Assembly: GCF_002694385.1 (NCBI RefSeq)
Contig: NZ_NZMB01000012.1
Coordinates: 1 to 37,571 of the forward strand
Direction of reading: 5' to 3'
Source of the DNA: Sneathiella sp.
Lineage (GTDB): Bacteria > Pseudomonadota > Alphaproteobacteria > Sneathiellales > Sneathiellaceae
Length of the DNA: 37,571 nucleotides
Part shown: in pieces, positions 1 through 7,575 of the stretch
How the letters are laid out: the number at the start of each line of letters is the position of its first letter
Numbering within the stretch: position 1 is the stretch's first letter
Program-made: the position numbers and the translations under genes
Notes under the pieces: model-generated
What the model was told of the DNA's origin: nothing
What the model saw: only the letters and a program-made list of their open reading frames with translations
Databases searched by the model: none

Positions 1-31
1 CCGAAGGCCAGCCGCGATTTTTCCCCGATGG

Positions 32-931
32 TCACGCGACGTCGCTTATCTCTTCGACGACAGGCTGAAGCCCATGCAGGAAATCTGCGGCACGCTGGGC
101 ATGTGCTGCGGCGCTGAAGATCGCCCGTTTGTCGTTTTGCAGAACCTTGAGCCAGCTCTGAATATAGGCCGCATGATCGGCGCGCGGTTCGGGTGCGAGT
201 TCAAGATCAGCGCAGAGGAATGCTGCGCCGAGTTCGGCGACAAGCTCTTCTCGGGCATAGCCTTCATCGCCCCAACGCTTGCGGCCAAATTCGCGGTAAA
301 GGCGCTTGGGGTGTTTGGTCCAGTGGGTCAGCTCATGCGCCAAGGTTGCATAGTAGCTTTGCGGGCTTCTGAAGGTTTCGAAGTACGGCATTTGCACATG
401 GTCACTGCCGCCGCTGTAATGCGCCGAGTTGCCGCCGTGGCGGATATCAGCGCCCGTGCTTGTAAAGAATTCCTCTGCATGCTGAATGCGCCGCGCGGGA
501 TCGATGATCGCTTTAGGCTTGGTGTAGTAGTGCTCGGGCAAGCCCTCGATCTGCTCGACGTTGAAAACGCTGTATCCCTTCATAAAGGGAATCTTGCGCT
601 CCTCCTCGCTGCCGTCGTCCTGCTCTTCCGTTTTGGTGATCGTGTTCGCATAGACAACCAGATTGCCGCGCTCGCCCTTGCGAACATGCGCGCCCAGCTC
701 TTTCGCCTGTTTGAAGGTCATCCAGTACGGAGACAGAAAGCCTGCCTCGATGCTCGCACCCCAAAGCATCAGGATATTGATGCCGCTATAGGGCACGCCG
801 TTATGGCGGAGCGGCTTGGTGATTTTGCCTTCCATGTTGCCCGCGCTCCATGGCTTCAGCCATGTCAGCTCGCCTTGCTCAAGGTCGGCAATGATCTTGT
901 TGGTAACCCTTTCATAAATGTCGGTTTTCAT
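32..931 (-). CDS. ArdC-like antirestriction protein with zinc metallopeptidase motif
   Basis: A 299-residue protein with the two-part ArdC layout: an N-terminal ssDNA-binding type domain (about 1-125, beginning with MKTDIYERVTNKI) and a C-terminal zincin-like domain with HELTH at 199-203 and acidic residues E229/E233 as possible third zinc ligand. ArdC-family proteins are carried by conjugative plasmids and ICEs and protect incoming DNA from host restriction; that role is inferred from the family. The start at 931 was chosen because AAAGGGGAC sits just upstream and the family N-terminus begins here. The reading frame stays open to 1084, but that extension is low-quality and covers inverted repeats. 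It is the left-most gene in the window, on the same strand as the defence operon but separated from it by 331 noncoding bases, so it is probably expressed from its own promoter. Confidence 0.85.
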   Translation of the reverse strand: MKTDIYERVTNKIIADLEQGELTWLKPWSAGNMEGKITKPLRHNGVPYSGINILMLWGASIEAGFLSPYWMTFKQAKELGAHVRKGERGNLVVYANTITKTEEQDDGSEEERKIPFMKGYSVFNVEQIEGLPEHYYTKPKAIIDPARRIQHAEEFFTSTGADIRHGGNSAHYSGGSDHVQMPYFETFRSPQSYYATLAHELTHWTKHPKRLYREFGRKRWGDEGYAREELVAELGAAFLCADLELAPEPRADHAAYIQSWLKVLQNDKRAIFSAAAHAQRAADFLHGLQPVVEEISDVA

Positions 932-1262
932 CTTTGTCCCCTTTCTTGGGTAGTCGGTTGCGCATGCAACCGGACTAGGCCCGCGCCGATGAGCGGGGGG
1001 ACGGCCGTCCAGACCGAAAGCCATGGAAGAGGTGCGGGCGCAGGCGCAGCCGAGCCACGGGCCATGGCTTTCGCCCGAAGCCATAGCGAAGGGCTTGGTC
1101 TTGACGGAGGACGGGGCCGCAGGCCCTCGAAACGAAAAGGAGGAGGTCAGCCCGCGAGGGCTGTCAGATGATGCGCAAGGGATCGAAGCCGAATGGCCGA
1201 GACAGCTTGCTGGCTTGGTTCACGAGAGCCTGGGCCGTCAGGATGCGCCCAATGCCATGAGA
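932..1262. other. Noncoding, palindrome-rich leader between ardC-like gene and DUF2779 gene
   Basis: No gene is supported here. It contains several self-complementary elements: CGGTTGC/GCAACCG around a GCAT loop (955-972), a perfect 12-base palindrome (999-1010), a 12-base inverted repeat spaced by 35 bases (1015-1073), GGGCC/GGCCC (1114-1126), and CAGCCC/GGGCTG around a GCGA loop (1148-1163). The hairpin at 955-972 lies just upstream of the ardC-like ribosome binding site and could be an operator or mRNA leader structure. No clear U-tract terminator follows the DUF2779 stop. Confidence 0.5.
1015..1073. repeat. 12-bp perfect inverted repeat
   Basis: CGAAAGCCATGG at 1015-1026 is repeated exactly in reverse complement as CCATGGCTTTCG at 1062-1073, 35 bases apart. 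Located about 85-145 bases upstream of the ardC-like start. Possible paired binding site or long hairpin; function unknown. Confidence 0.7.
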
Positions 1263-2672
1263 CTATAGCGCTGAAAGAAACTTGTAGATTTCCACCATCG
1301 CAAGCGTATCTCGCTCACAGTATCGCAGAAGCGCTTGAGCAATAGATTCTGCTTCATCGGACTCAGCAGAAACCATACGCTGCCACGCCTCCATGGCCGA
1401 CGTTCCATCTTGAACGTCCAGATCGTCATACTTCAGCTCTGGACAAAGAATGGGCAACACCTTCTTGATCGAAGTCGAACCATCAAATTCAATATCAACG
1501 TAATCCGATTTGAAGACATCTTCTAAGTCAATCATTCGCGCATTTAGCGCGTCTAAAAATGCTGCCTTTTGCGGAAAATCTACGGCTAGCTCTCTGTTCC
1601 TTGTCTTCTCAAATGAAGCGTGCCAGGACACAACACTTCCCTCGGGACCGATATCGTCTTGCATTCGTTCAATAAGCTCTAGCGGTAAACGCGCTTCCCG
1701 CTCCAAAAAATCGCGATGAACTAGAACTCCATTGGCTTCAAGAACGTGAAGTGAGTACTGCACAGGGAATTGCCGATGCGGGCTAGCGCCATCAATCAGC
1801 GGTACAGCTGAAGCGTAAGTCTCAAAATCGAAGAAGTACACAGGAAATTCAATTTTACTAAGAAATGACCTTATCTCTGGGACCTTGATAATCGGCTTGC
1901 CACGTTTCGCCGACTGGACGACCAAAAGCTGACCCTCCGATAGATCGCAATCATCTGGGACATCCCGAAGATCGAAAATGCCGCGTGACACAAACTCAGT
2001 CCTAAGCTTGGCACTGAGTCGAGGAATACTGTAGATCGAATGGCGTGGTACAAGTGGATTGAAGATACGAAATGTATCGCATTGTTTGCCCCGAGACTTA
2101 TACAGACAGGGACACCCGTCTCGATCAATAAACTCTTTCTTGGAAAGCACCAAAGCTTGATCGATTTCCAAGGCTGTCTCGCGTTCAAGATCGACAACCT
2201 GCTCGGTAACATCAATAAACGTAAGCAACTTTTCAGGTTCGATTGGACCATCGCGCTTATAGCTCGCGTTGAGATGTACGATGAAAACCCGATCAATATT
2301 TTCTCCCGCACGCTCAGCACAAATCTTCTGAAAACAAGCGTCCTTGAGATGGTTGGCTGACTGGTCAGTCTTGACGCTCGTGGAGGATTTGACCTCGTAA
2401 AGGATTTTTTCACCAGACGCCGAGCGTTCGATGACATCGGCGCGAGCGTATAAACCTTCGCTGGTCTCGAACACTTTCTGGAAAGTCACGTCACGTCCGC
2501 TGTTCTTGAAGAAGCTACGGACGCATTCCTCAACCTCAAAGCCCTCCCGAGTGATCTTTTGTAGAAACAGGCTAAAGTCCCCAGGTGGATACTGGTCGGG
2601 TTGTCTCTTCAGAACCCAAAATGACTTCGGGCAGTTAAGATAGTGTATGAAATCTGTCTTCGTAACACGCAT
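1263..2672 (-). CDS. DUF2779 protein: Cas4-like PD-(D/E)xK nuclease fused to DEDD-type exonuclease-like domain
   Basis: A 469-residue protein. The N-terminal half looks like a RecB/Cas4-type nuclease: C14 in the NCPKSFW segment, D79 (RADV), E93-V-K95, and C187/C189/C198, a one-plus-three cysteine pattern like the iron-sulfur cluster of Cas4. The C-terminal half is the DUF2779 region, with DFETY at 282-286 and YCERDTLAMVEIY (D455) near the end, resembling a ribonuclease-H-fold 3'-5' exonuclease. The start at 2672 has AGGA seven bases upstream; the longer frame to 2753 runs over the candidate ncRNA and is rejected. It is the last gene of the minus-strand operon, downstream of drt3b and the ncRNA, with its stop followed by the noncoding leader of the ardC-like gene. 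Nucleic-acid degradation or processing in defence is inferred; its link to DRT3 is unproven. Confidence 0.75.
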   Translation of the reverse strand: MRVTKTDFIHYLNCPKSFWVLKRQPDQYPPGDFSLFLQKITREGFEVEECVRSFFKNSGRDVTFQKVFETSEGLYARADVIERSASGEKILYEVKSSTSVKTDQSANHLKDACFQKICAERAGENIDRVFIVHLNASYKRDGPIEPEKLLTFIDVTEQVVDLERETALEIDQALVLSKKEFIDRDGCPCLYKSRGKQCDTFRIFNPLVPRHSIYSIPRLSAKLRTEFVSRGIFDLRDVPDDCDLSEGQLLVVQSAKRGKPIIKVPEIRSFLSKIEFPVYFFDFETYASAVPLIDGASPHRQFPVQYSLHVLEANGVLVHRDFLEREARLPLELIERMQDDIGPEGSVVSWHASFEKTRNRELAVDFPQKAAFLDALNARMIDLEDVFKSDYVDIEFDGSTSIKKVLPILCPELKYDDLDVQDGTSAMEAWQRMVSAESDEAESIAQALLRYCERDTLAMVEIYKFLSAL

Positions 2673-2691
2673 CACTTGATCCTGCTCGATT

Positions 2692-2860
2692 GCACCGCAG
2701 GAATAAAGCGGAGCGTGTAGCTTCCTGGTGCCTTCGAGAAATAGGGGTGGCACGCCAAGACCACCCTTTGTGCAAAGAGCCCGGTTTGAATTCAGCCTCC
2801 CCGCCGCGCATGTGTGTGTAGCTGCATACAGCCATTAACTGCCTGACGAAGCGCGTGTGC
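2692..2860 (-). ncRNA. Candidate DRT3 noncoding RNA with ACACACACA template tract
   Basis: This gap between the drt3b stop and the next gene is the only large one in an operon whose other junctions overlap or nearly touch. Read on the minus strand it holds GCTG-TATG-CAGC (2832-2821), a hairpin that abuts TACACACACAT (2820-2810). Next comes GCGCG, which can pair with CGCGC upstream. Then follow a GGGTGG/CCACCC hairpin (2766-2745) and a long closing stem, GCACC-AGGAA with TTCCT-GC-GGTGC (2731-2692). From memory of recent work on DRT3, Drt3a copies an AC-repeat in the system's ncRNA into poly(GT). The repeat, its position and the structures are seen; the RNA itself and its ends are inferred. Confidence 0.62.
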
Positions 2861-4993
2861 TTAGTATACCTCTTGACTTCGCTTGGCGTCCAGCTCTTTG
2901 GCGAAGTCGAACTCCAGCCAATTTGTGAACCACCGCTGAGGCTTAGAAGCATCGTCGGAGTATCCAATCATATCAGCGGCAAGTGCTGGATCAGAGACCC
3001 CAAATATCTTGAGCGCCTCCTCTTTCTTGTCGGACGGTACGTACGGGCAGGAGATCAGGTCGAACAGCAGCAAGACTAGCTCTGAGTCTTTGTGACAGGT
3101 CTCAGAACGATCACGAATACGCTTGATTGCGGTGTCCACCACATGCTCACGCAACTCATTGTACCGCACCTTATCGCGCATATAAAAGAGCGACACAGTG
3201 ATCGAAAAATAGTTTAACGAGTCCCCCGTAGCTCCTCTTCCTCCGACGGAAGCCAAATCGATGCCTAGGTACTCGGACAACACTCCTTGCTCCAGCCAAT
3301 AATCACGGCCCAATGCGGTTAAAGCGATAAGCAAATACAAAGTCTCAACCTGAACATGCTCCGATGACTTGTTCTTTTTCAGTATGAAGCAGATGTTGTC
3401 ATAAATGAGCTTGTGAACAATTTGAACTTGCGCGCGGTCGAAATGCCCCTGCCTCAAGAATGAATTGAATACTTCAAGAATTCGGCAAAGCCGAATAGTT
3501 GTATTAACCCTTGGCGATACAGCATATATGAAAAATAAAAATTCTACGATATTTGTAATGGCGTTTGCCATCTGCCTGGGTGAGCGATTGTCTGTGTCCA
3601 CCTTCATGTAGTCTTCGACAAGACTACGGCTCTTCCTCTCAACAATCGAAAGCGTATAGTTGAGCATGTCTTTATACTCTACAGCGCAAGTCTTGATGAT
3701 TGTCTTGAATGACGTAATCAATGCATTGGAATTGACGAAAACGCTACCATTAACCTCCTGTACTTCACCATTCTCATCGACGACCTCATCTAGATTAAAA
3801 TTTATCCTTTTTTCTAGAAGCTGGGCGATCTGCTGTTTAGCCATAGTAATTTCTGTGATGATAGGCTTCTCGTAGACAACCGCTTTCGCAGAATTCAAAG
3901 AAAGTTTGTAGCGCCGCAAAGCATGTTGGAGCTCGTCAACGATACGCGTCCTATCCTCGTCTCGGTTATAGAACACAAAATAGTCATCCACATACCGAAA
4001 CACTTCATAGTCGACTTGGTGCTCTAGCCGTGAGCCTCCACTCCGTAGAGTGTGTTCAACCTCACGGTCGATGCTTTGAAGTATGATCTCAGCGAAAATT
4101 CGGGAGAACTCTGGACCAATTATGATCCCATTGGTCTCACCCATATTCATACGCTGCATCAGTCTATCGAACCGATCTGGGAAGGAACCACCGCTCTCTG
4201 CCAAGGCTTCCTTTTGAGCGTCTTTCCCAATGGTTGCCCAACCAATTGAGTGCGTATAGATGCTATCGAAGCACTTGGAAACATCGAGTTTGATCAGGTT
4301 ATTGTATTTCTTTTCGCATCGGTGGTAGCGGTAAGATTCGTAGAACTTATAGATATTACTGTACTCACGATACACGAAGAATGAGCGAAGACTTTCATAC
4401 TCACTATCTATCACTTCGATCTTAGATGGTTCTACTGACAATCTCTCCTTATGAAGTTTGTCGTTGTGAAATGTGAATTTAGCAACTTTTGACGGTGCCC
4501 GGATCGAAAACGGGCTCAAGGAAGTGTAGTAGAGTATTGCCTCTTTGCATCGGTCATAGAATTCTGAGACGAGTAGCTGGCTACGGGGGTGCGGTATGCA
4601 AAGCTCTCTGAACTCAGCTTCTTTGTGATTAATCTTGTAGCAAAAGGGAACTAGGAATCCCTCTGGTCTCGGCATTCTATTTGGCTTTGGGATGCCGCTG
4701 TCATTTAGTTGATATCTTCTAAAATCTAATAAGTTCTCGCCAACCAATCGTTTGACATCAGATAGTCGATGAGGATTGTTTGGAAGGCAGAAAAGCATAC
4801 ATACAAGGCGATCCAATGCGGGCGTTCCTTTGAGCCAAACAATCTCCTTGTTGTCATTCTTCTGAATTCGATGGCGCAAGATGAATGCGTACAGGTGACG
4901 GTTCGAAAACGAGACCGGAATCTCATACGGCAGAACATCCGAAAGTAGGCTGCGTTCCTTTTTATATGGCAGGAGAATCTTTTTAGGAGGCAT
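2861..4993 (-). CDS. drt3b: Antiviral reverse transcriptase Drt3b (UG8-like)
   Basis: A 710-residue reverse transcriptase. The palm is at about 230-400, with KLDVSKCFDSIYTHSI (D237) as motif A and FRYVDDYFVFY (YVDD at 334-337) as the catalytic motif; IIGPEFSRIFAEI (291-303) fits the preceding motif B region. A conserved-looking LPYEIPVSFSNR stretch sits at 21-32. The C-terminal 300 residues are helical and carry no second known domain, as in the UG/Abi class. In DRT3 this enzyme partners Drt3a and makes the second, poly(AC) strand; this is from recollection of the literature. The start at 4993 has GGAGG nine bases upstream. The ancestral drt3a stop overlaps this ATG, so the two were translationally coupled before the IS3 insertion. 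Expression now depends on read-through of, or a promoter in, the insertion sequence. Confidence 0.87.
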   Translation of the reverse strand: MPPKKILLPYKKERSLLSDVLPYEIPVSFSNRHLYAFILRHRIQKNDNKEIVWLKGTPALDRLVCMLFCLPNNPHRLSDVKRLVGENLLDFRRYQLNDSGIPKPNRMPRPEGFLVPFCYKINHKEAEFRELCIPHPRSQLLVSEFYDRCKEAILYYTSLSPFSIRAPSKVAKFTFHNDKLHKERLSVEPSKIEVIDSEYESLRSFFVYREYSNIYKFYESYRYHRCEKKYNNLIKLDVSKCFDSIYTHSIGWATIGKDAQKEALAESGGSFPDRFDRLMQRMNMGETNGIIIGPEFSRIFAEIILQSIDREVEHTLRSGGSRLEHQVDYEVFRYVDDYFVFYNRDEDRTRIVDELQHALRRYKLSLNSAKAVVYEKPIITEITMAKQQIAQLLEKRINFNLDEVVDENGEVQEVNGSVFVNSNALITSFKTIIKTCAVEYKDMLNYTLSIVERKSRSLVEDYMKVDTDNRSPRQMANAITNIVEFLFFIYAVSPRVNTTIRLCRILEVFNSFLRQGHFDRAQVQIVHKLIYDNICFILKKNKSSEHVQVETLYLLIALTALGRDYWLEQGVLSEYLGIDLASVGGRGATGDSLNYFSITVSLFYMRDKVRYNELREHVVDTAIKRIRDRSETCHKDSELVLLLFDLISCPYVPSDKKEEALKIFGVSDPALAADMIGYSDDASKPQRWFTNWLEFDFAKELDAKRSQEVY

Positions 4994-5127
4994 GTTTCCA
5001 AACCTCCACAATGTCAAAGAGGTTGCGGGCCGAGAATTTACTATACCGTTTTGTCTGATATCCGTATTTGAACGACTGACTTGCTAAGCGATTCTTCAAG
5101 CGACCAGGTGGCAATGATGCAATCTTC
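4983..5127 (-). pseudogene. drt3a: Detached 3' tail of drt3a, cut off by the IS3 insertion
   Basis: If bases 5131-6355 and one copy of the GTC duplication are removed, the drt3a frame continues without a stop through these bases for 47 more codons. It ends in a TAA that lies inside the drt3b start (ATGCCTCCTAA). The recovered tail has aromatic and basic residues in a plausible pattern (for example SFKYGYQTKRYSKFSARN) and a WKHAS terminus. It has no start of its own and is not expected to be translated now. The ancestral Drt3a would be 454 residues. Confidence 0.85.
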
Positions 5128-5130
5128 GTC
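5128..5130. repeat. Target site duplication GTC, left copy
   Basis: GTC directly precedes the left IS end TGAATAG; the identical GTC at 6356-6358 directly follows the right end CTATTCA. A 3-bp duplication fits the IS3 family. Confidence 0.8.
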
Positions 5131-5156
5131 TGAATAGCCCCGTGTTTTCTAGACAC
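5131..5156. repeat. IS3 left terminal inverted repeat
   Basis: Begins TGAATAGCCCC and ends CTAGACAC; pairs with 6330-6355 at 21 of 26 positions. The orfB stop codon lies inside it. Confidence 0.85.
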
Positions 5157-6024
5157 CCTGGGGTTTCAGTTTTTGCTGTCTTTCGAACTCGGTGGGTGAC
5201 AGCATCCCATTGCTAGTGTGTTTGCGTTTTGGATTATAGAACATCTCGATGTAGTCGAATACGTCTGATCTTGCCTCCTCTCTGGTCTTATAGGTTCTGC
5301 GCCGAATACGCTCTCGCTTTAGCAGGCTAAAGAAGTTTTCAGCGACAGCATTGTCATGACAGTTTCCCCGTCGGCTCATGCTGTGTTGCAGATTATGTTG
5401 CTTCATAAACGAAGCCCAGTCGATGCTGGTGAATTGCGACCCCTGGTCTGAATGGATCAGGACCTTTTCCTTTGGCTTCCTGCGCCACACCGCCATCAGT
5501 ACGGCCTGCAGGACCAGATCCGTCGTTTGACGGCTCTGCATCGACCATCCAACGACTTTACGGGAATATAAATCAATCACCACGGCCAGATAGGAAAACC
5601 CTTCATAGGTTTTGATGTAGGTGATGTCAGTGACCCATGTGCTATCTGGTGCTGCGACATCAAACTGCCGATCCAGGGTATTATCGACTGCAGTTGAAGG
5701 CTTGCCGCCATACTTGCCAGGGCGGCGTTTGTAGCCGATCTGAGCCTTGATACCTGCCATTCTGGCCAGCCTTGCCACCCGGTTTGGACAGCATGTCTCG
5801 CCTTGATCTCTGAGGTCATCGTGCAGTTTGCGGTATCCATAGACCTTGCCGCTGTCCTGCCACGCATCCTTGAGCAGTTCCGTCTGACGTTTGTCCTCGA
5901 TAACCCGCGTGCAGAACGGCCGCTTCAGCCAGGCATAGAAGCCACTCGGATGAACACGAAGCATCCGGCACATCGCACGGACAGTGAATACCGGACGATG
6001 CACTTCGATGAACGCGTATCTCAT
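5149..6024 (-). CDS. IS3-family transposase, OrfB (DDE integrase domain)
   Basis: A 291-residue rve-type integrase. The N-terminal HTH_21-like region (about 25-85) precedes the catalytic core, with the first aspartate in WVTDITYIKTYEGF, the second in HSDQGSQF, and the glutamate in CHDNAVAENFFSLLK, that is, an intact DDE triad. The ATG overlaps the orfA stop (ATGA). The active enzyme is expected to be the OrfAB fusion made by a -1 frameshift at the A7 tract in orfA; from that tract the orfB frame has no stop. OrfB alone could also arise by translational coupling. It catalyses strand transfer at the IS ends. Confidence 0.93.
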   Translation of the reverse strand: MRYAFIEVHRPVFTVRAMCRMLRVHPSGFYAWLKRPFCTRVIEDKRQTELLKDAWQDSGKVYGYRKLHDDLRDQGETCCPNRVARLARMAGIKAQIGYKRRPGKYGGKPSTAVDNTLDRQFDVAAPDSTWVTDITYIKTYEGFSYLAVVIDLYSRKVVGWSMQSRQTTDLVLQAVLMAVWRRKPKEKVLIHSDQGSQFTSIDWASFMKQHNLQHSMSRRGNCHDNAVAENFFSLLKRERIRRRTYKTREEARSDVFDYIEMFYNPKRKHTSNGMLSPTEFERQQKLKPQGV

Positions 6025-6296
6025 TTTGCATCCCTGGCGAAATACGCGGTGGCTTTTTTTAGGATGTCACGCTCCTCAGTGACGCGCGCCAGTTCCTGCT
6101 TTAGTCGCCTTATCTCGGCGGATTGATTGTCCTGCTCAGCACTGCCAGGAGGTGTGGAATAACGCTTCATCCAGCCATAAAGAGAATGTGTGCTGACACC
6201 TAAACGCTTCGATACATCTGCAACAGCATATCCCCGTTCGGTTACCTGCTTGATTGCATCCAGTTTGAATTCTTCCGTGAAATTGCTCTTGCCCAT
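6021..6296 (-). CDS. IS3-family transposase, OrfA (helix-turn-helix)
   Basis: A 91-residue protein with a Tnp_IS3 helix-turn-helix (about 8-45, containing VADVSKRLGVSTHSLYGWMKRY) followed by a leucine-zipper-like helix (about 58-82, IRRLKQELARVTEERDILKK). It binds the terminal repeats and, fused to OrfB by frameshift, forms the transposase. The C-terminal segment ILKKATAYFA is encoded over the slippery tract. It is of normal length for the family. Confidence 0.92.
   Translation of the reverse strand: MGKSNFTEEFKLDAIKQVTERGYAVADVSKRLGVSTHSLYGWMKRYSTPPGSAEQDNQSAEIRRLKQELARVTEERDILKKATAYFARDAK
6054..6060 (-). promoter_or_regulatory. Programmed -1 frameshift slippery tract (A7) in orfA
   Basis: The minus strand reads CTA AAA AAA GCC in the orfA frame. 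Slipping back one base gives an uninterrupted path into orfB. This is the usual IS3-family device for making the OrfAB fusion; use here is inferred. Confidence 0.75.
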
Positions 6297-6329
6297 AATC
6301 TTCTCCTTGCCTCATTTCTAACGGACAAA

Positions 6330-6355
6330 GTGTCTACAAATCTAGGGGCTATTCA
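6330..6355. repeat. IS3 right terminal inverted repeat
   Basis: Reverse complement begins TGAATAGCCCC and continues to GTAGACAC, matching the left repeat. The truncated drt3a frame ends on a TAG supplied by this repeat. Confidence 0.85.
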
Positions 6356-7575
6356 GTCTGAAGATACGCATCCAGATCATCAAGATCCTCGACTGTGTTT
6401 AAAAGTGGATTCGAGAAGTAGATACCTGAAACGACGTTTTTCTTGTTGTTCACAAGCCGTGTGTTACCCGTAAGAAAGCGCACCCGACGTTCGAGTAGCC
6501 GTCTAGCGCGTGGCTCTGAAGAAGTCGCGCTCTTGGAGTAAGCATCGAATGTCAAATCCATTCTCTTCTTGTATCGAGCGATCTTCTCGACGGACATTCT
6601 CAAGTCGACCTCCACGGGGTCATTTGGAGCCTTAGGTCCAACCTCAAATCTGTAGCCAAGGTATGTCAGTTGATAAGGCGCTTTGGATGCCACCTTCAGT
6701 ATCTGAGTCTTGGCGCGATTCCTCTTAAGCCCCATCCGTCTGAACGAGCGCCCGACTAGCTGTCGAAAAATTCTTGTTCCCACGTTGGGCGGGAGACAAA
6801 AAATGATAACTATGTCGTCCACGTATCGTGCATAGTACAGCACCCCAGGATGGTTGCGGATACTGCTGTCGATATCGCGCATATACAGTTCTGCCAGATA
6901 GGCGCTTATACCAATGCCGCGAGGAAGTCCTGCATCCCGTCCTGTAATCTGACTATACTCGTATAGAATTCGACGAATTATCTTCTTTGATTGCAAAGTC
7001 AGAAGTGGATCATTTCGCAGTTTTCCAAGAAGGATGTCTCGCGGAATGCTTTCGTAGAATGATGATATGTCCGTACGAACAATGTACTTTGGCATCGCAT
7101 CCGCGAGCAATTCCCGCAACTGGCAGATGATTTCATGCCTATTGGCCTGTTTAACCTTATAGAGACGTCTTATGTTGTGCTGAATTTGCTTGAGCGCGAA
7201 GTGTGTCTCAGCACTTCGTTCGGCCACAAAAACTTTCTTGGGCCTGCCGATGTCAACCTCCCGAATGCCAAAAGAAAAGTCATTTGCACATACGTTCGAG
7301 CTTACTTCTTCAAGCTTTGCGTGGAGCATCTCCTCACGTTCTTTTCGCAGTGTTTCCAATTTATCCGAAAGACTGATGCGTGCGGTCTCATATTCTTCAG
7401 GAGTGTGATTGTCTTTTTCAGTTTTGAGAGAGCGAAGCTCGCCAATGCATGATTGCACTTCCTGGCTTTTGCTTTCAATTTCTGGAAAAAATTCACCTTC
7501 GAGATAGTTTCCCTTTCGGTTCTCGATATCAAAGATTTTTCTAAAGTTTTCTGCTGAGAATGACTGATCAAGCAT
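6349..7575 (-). CDS. drt3a: Antiviral reverse transcriptase Drt3a (UG3-like), C-terminally truncated by IS3
   Basis: A 408-residue reverse transcriptase. A charged, coiled-coil-like N-terminus (about 30-95) precedes the palm: YIVRTDISSFYESI (D169, motif A), GLPRGIGIS (216-224, motif B) and YARYVDDIVIIF (YVDD 251-254). The family role is RNA-templated synthesis of a GT-repeat strand from the system's ncRNA, working with Drt3b in anti-phage defence (family knowledge, partly recalled). The ATG at 7575 overlaps the upstream nuclease stop by eight bases (ATGCTTGA) and has GGAG upstream. The last residue (E408) and the TAG stop come from the insertion sequence; 47 native residues are lost (see 4983-5127). 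The palm is intact, but loss of the C-terminal domain may abolish function. Confidence 0.87.
   Translation of the reverse strand: MLDQSFSAENFRKIFDIENRKGNYLEGEFFPEIESKSQEVQSCIGELRSLKTEKDNHTPEEYETARISLSDKLETLRKEREEMLHAKLEEVSSNVCANDFSFGIREVDIGRPKKVFVAERSAETHFALKQIQHNIRRLYKVKQANRHEIICQLRELLADAMPKYIVRTDISSFYESIPRDILLGKLRNDPLLTLQSKKIIRRILYEYSQITGRDAGLPRGIGISAYLAELYMRDIDSSIRNHPGVLYYARYVDDIVIIFCLPPNVGTRIFRQLVGRSFRRMGLKRNRAKTQILKVASKAPYQLTYLGYRFEVGPKAPNDPVEVDLRMSVEKIARYKKRMDLTFDAYSKSATSSEPRARRLLERRVRFLTGNTRLVNNKKNVVSGIYFSNPLLNTVEDLDDLDAYLQTE
6356..6358. repeat. Target site duplication GTC, right copy
   Basis: Matches 5128-5130 and immediately follows the IS end CTATTCA. In the gene it supplies part of the codons for Q406 and T407 of Drt3a. 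Confidence 0.8.

Larger units (their letters stand above)
5131..6355 (-). mobile_element. IS3-family insertion sequence, complete (1225 bp)
   Basis: Bounded by imperfect 26-bp terminal inverted repeats that begin TGAATAGCCCC on both sides (21 of 26 bases match) and flanked by GTC duplications. It contains overlapping orfA and orfB in the minus direction with an A7 slippery tract. Repeats, duplication and both frames look intact, so the copy appears recent and probably active. It sits inside the 3' end of drt3a in the same transcriptional orientation as the defence operon, separating drt3a from drt3b. Confidence 0.93.

Noticed and set aside
74-1171. Long plus-strand open frame of 365 residues over the ardC-like gene
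   Set aside because: It is the antisense shadow of a protein with a clear HExxH domain; no ribosome site or family features.
2673-2753. N-terminal extension of the DUF2779 protein upstream of 2672
   Set aside because: It would overlap the ncRNA candidate; the ATG at 2672 has a proper ribosome site and gives the expected Cas4-like N-terminus.
2692-2860. Retron msr-msd interpretation of the RNA beside the reverse transcriptases
   Set aside because: The two RTs are UG3/UG8-like and lack retron features; there is no inverted a1/a2 pair flanking an msd with the conserved branching G context, and the AC-repeat fits DRT3.
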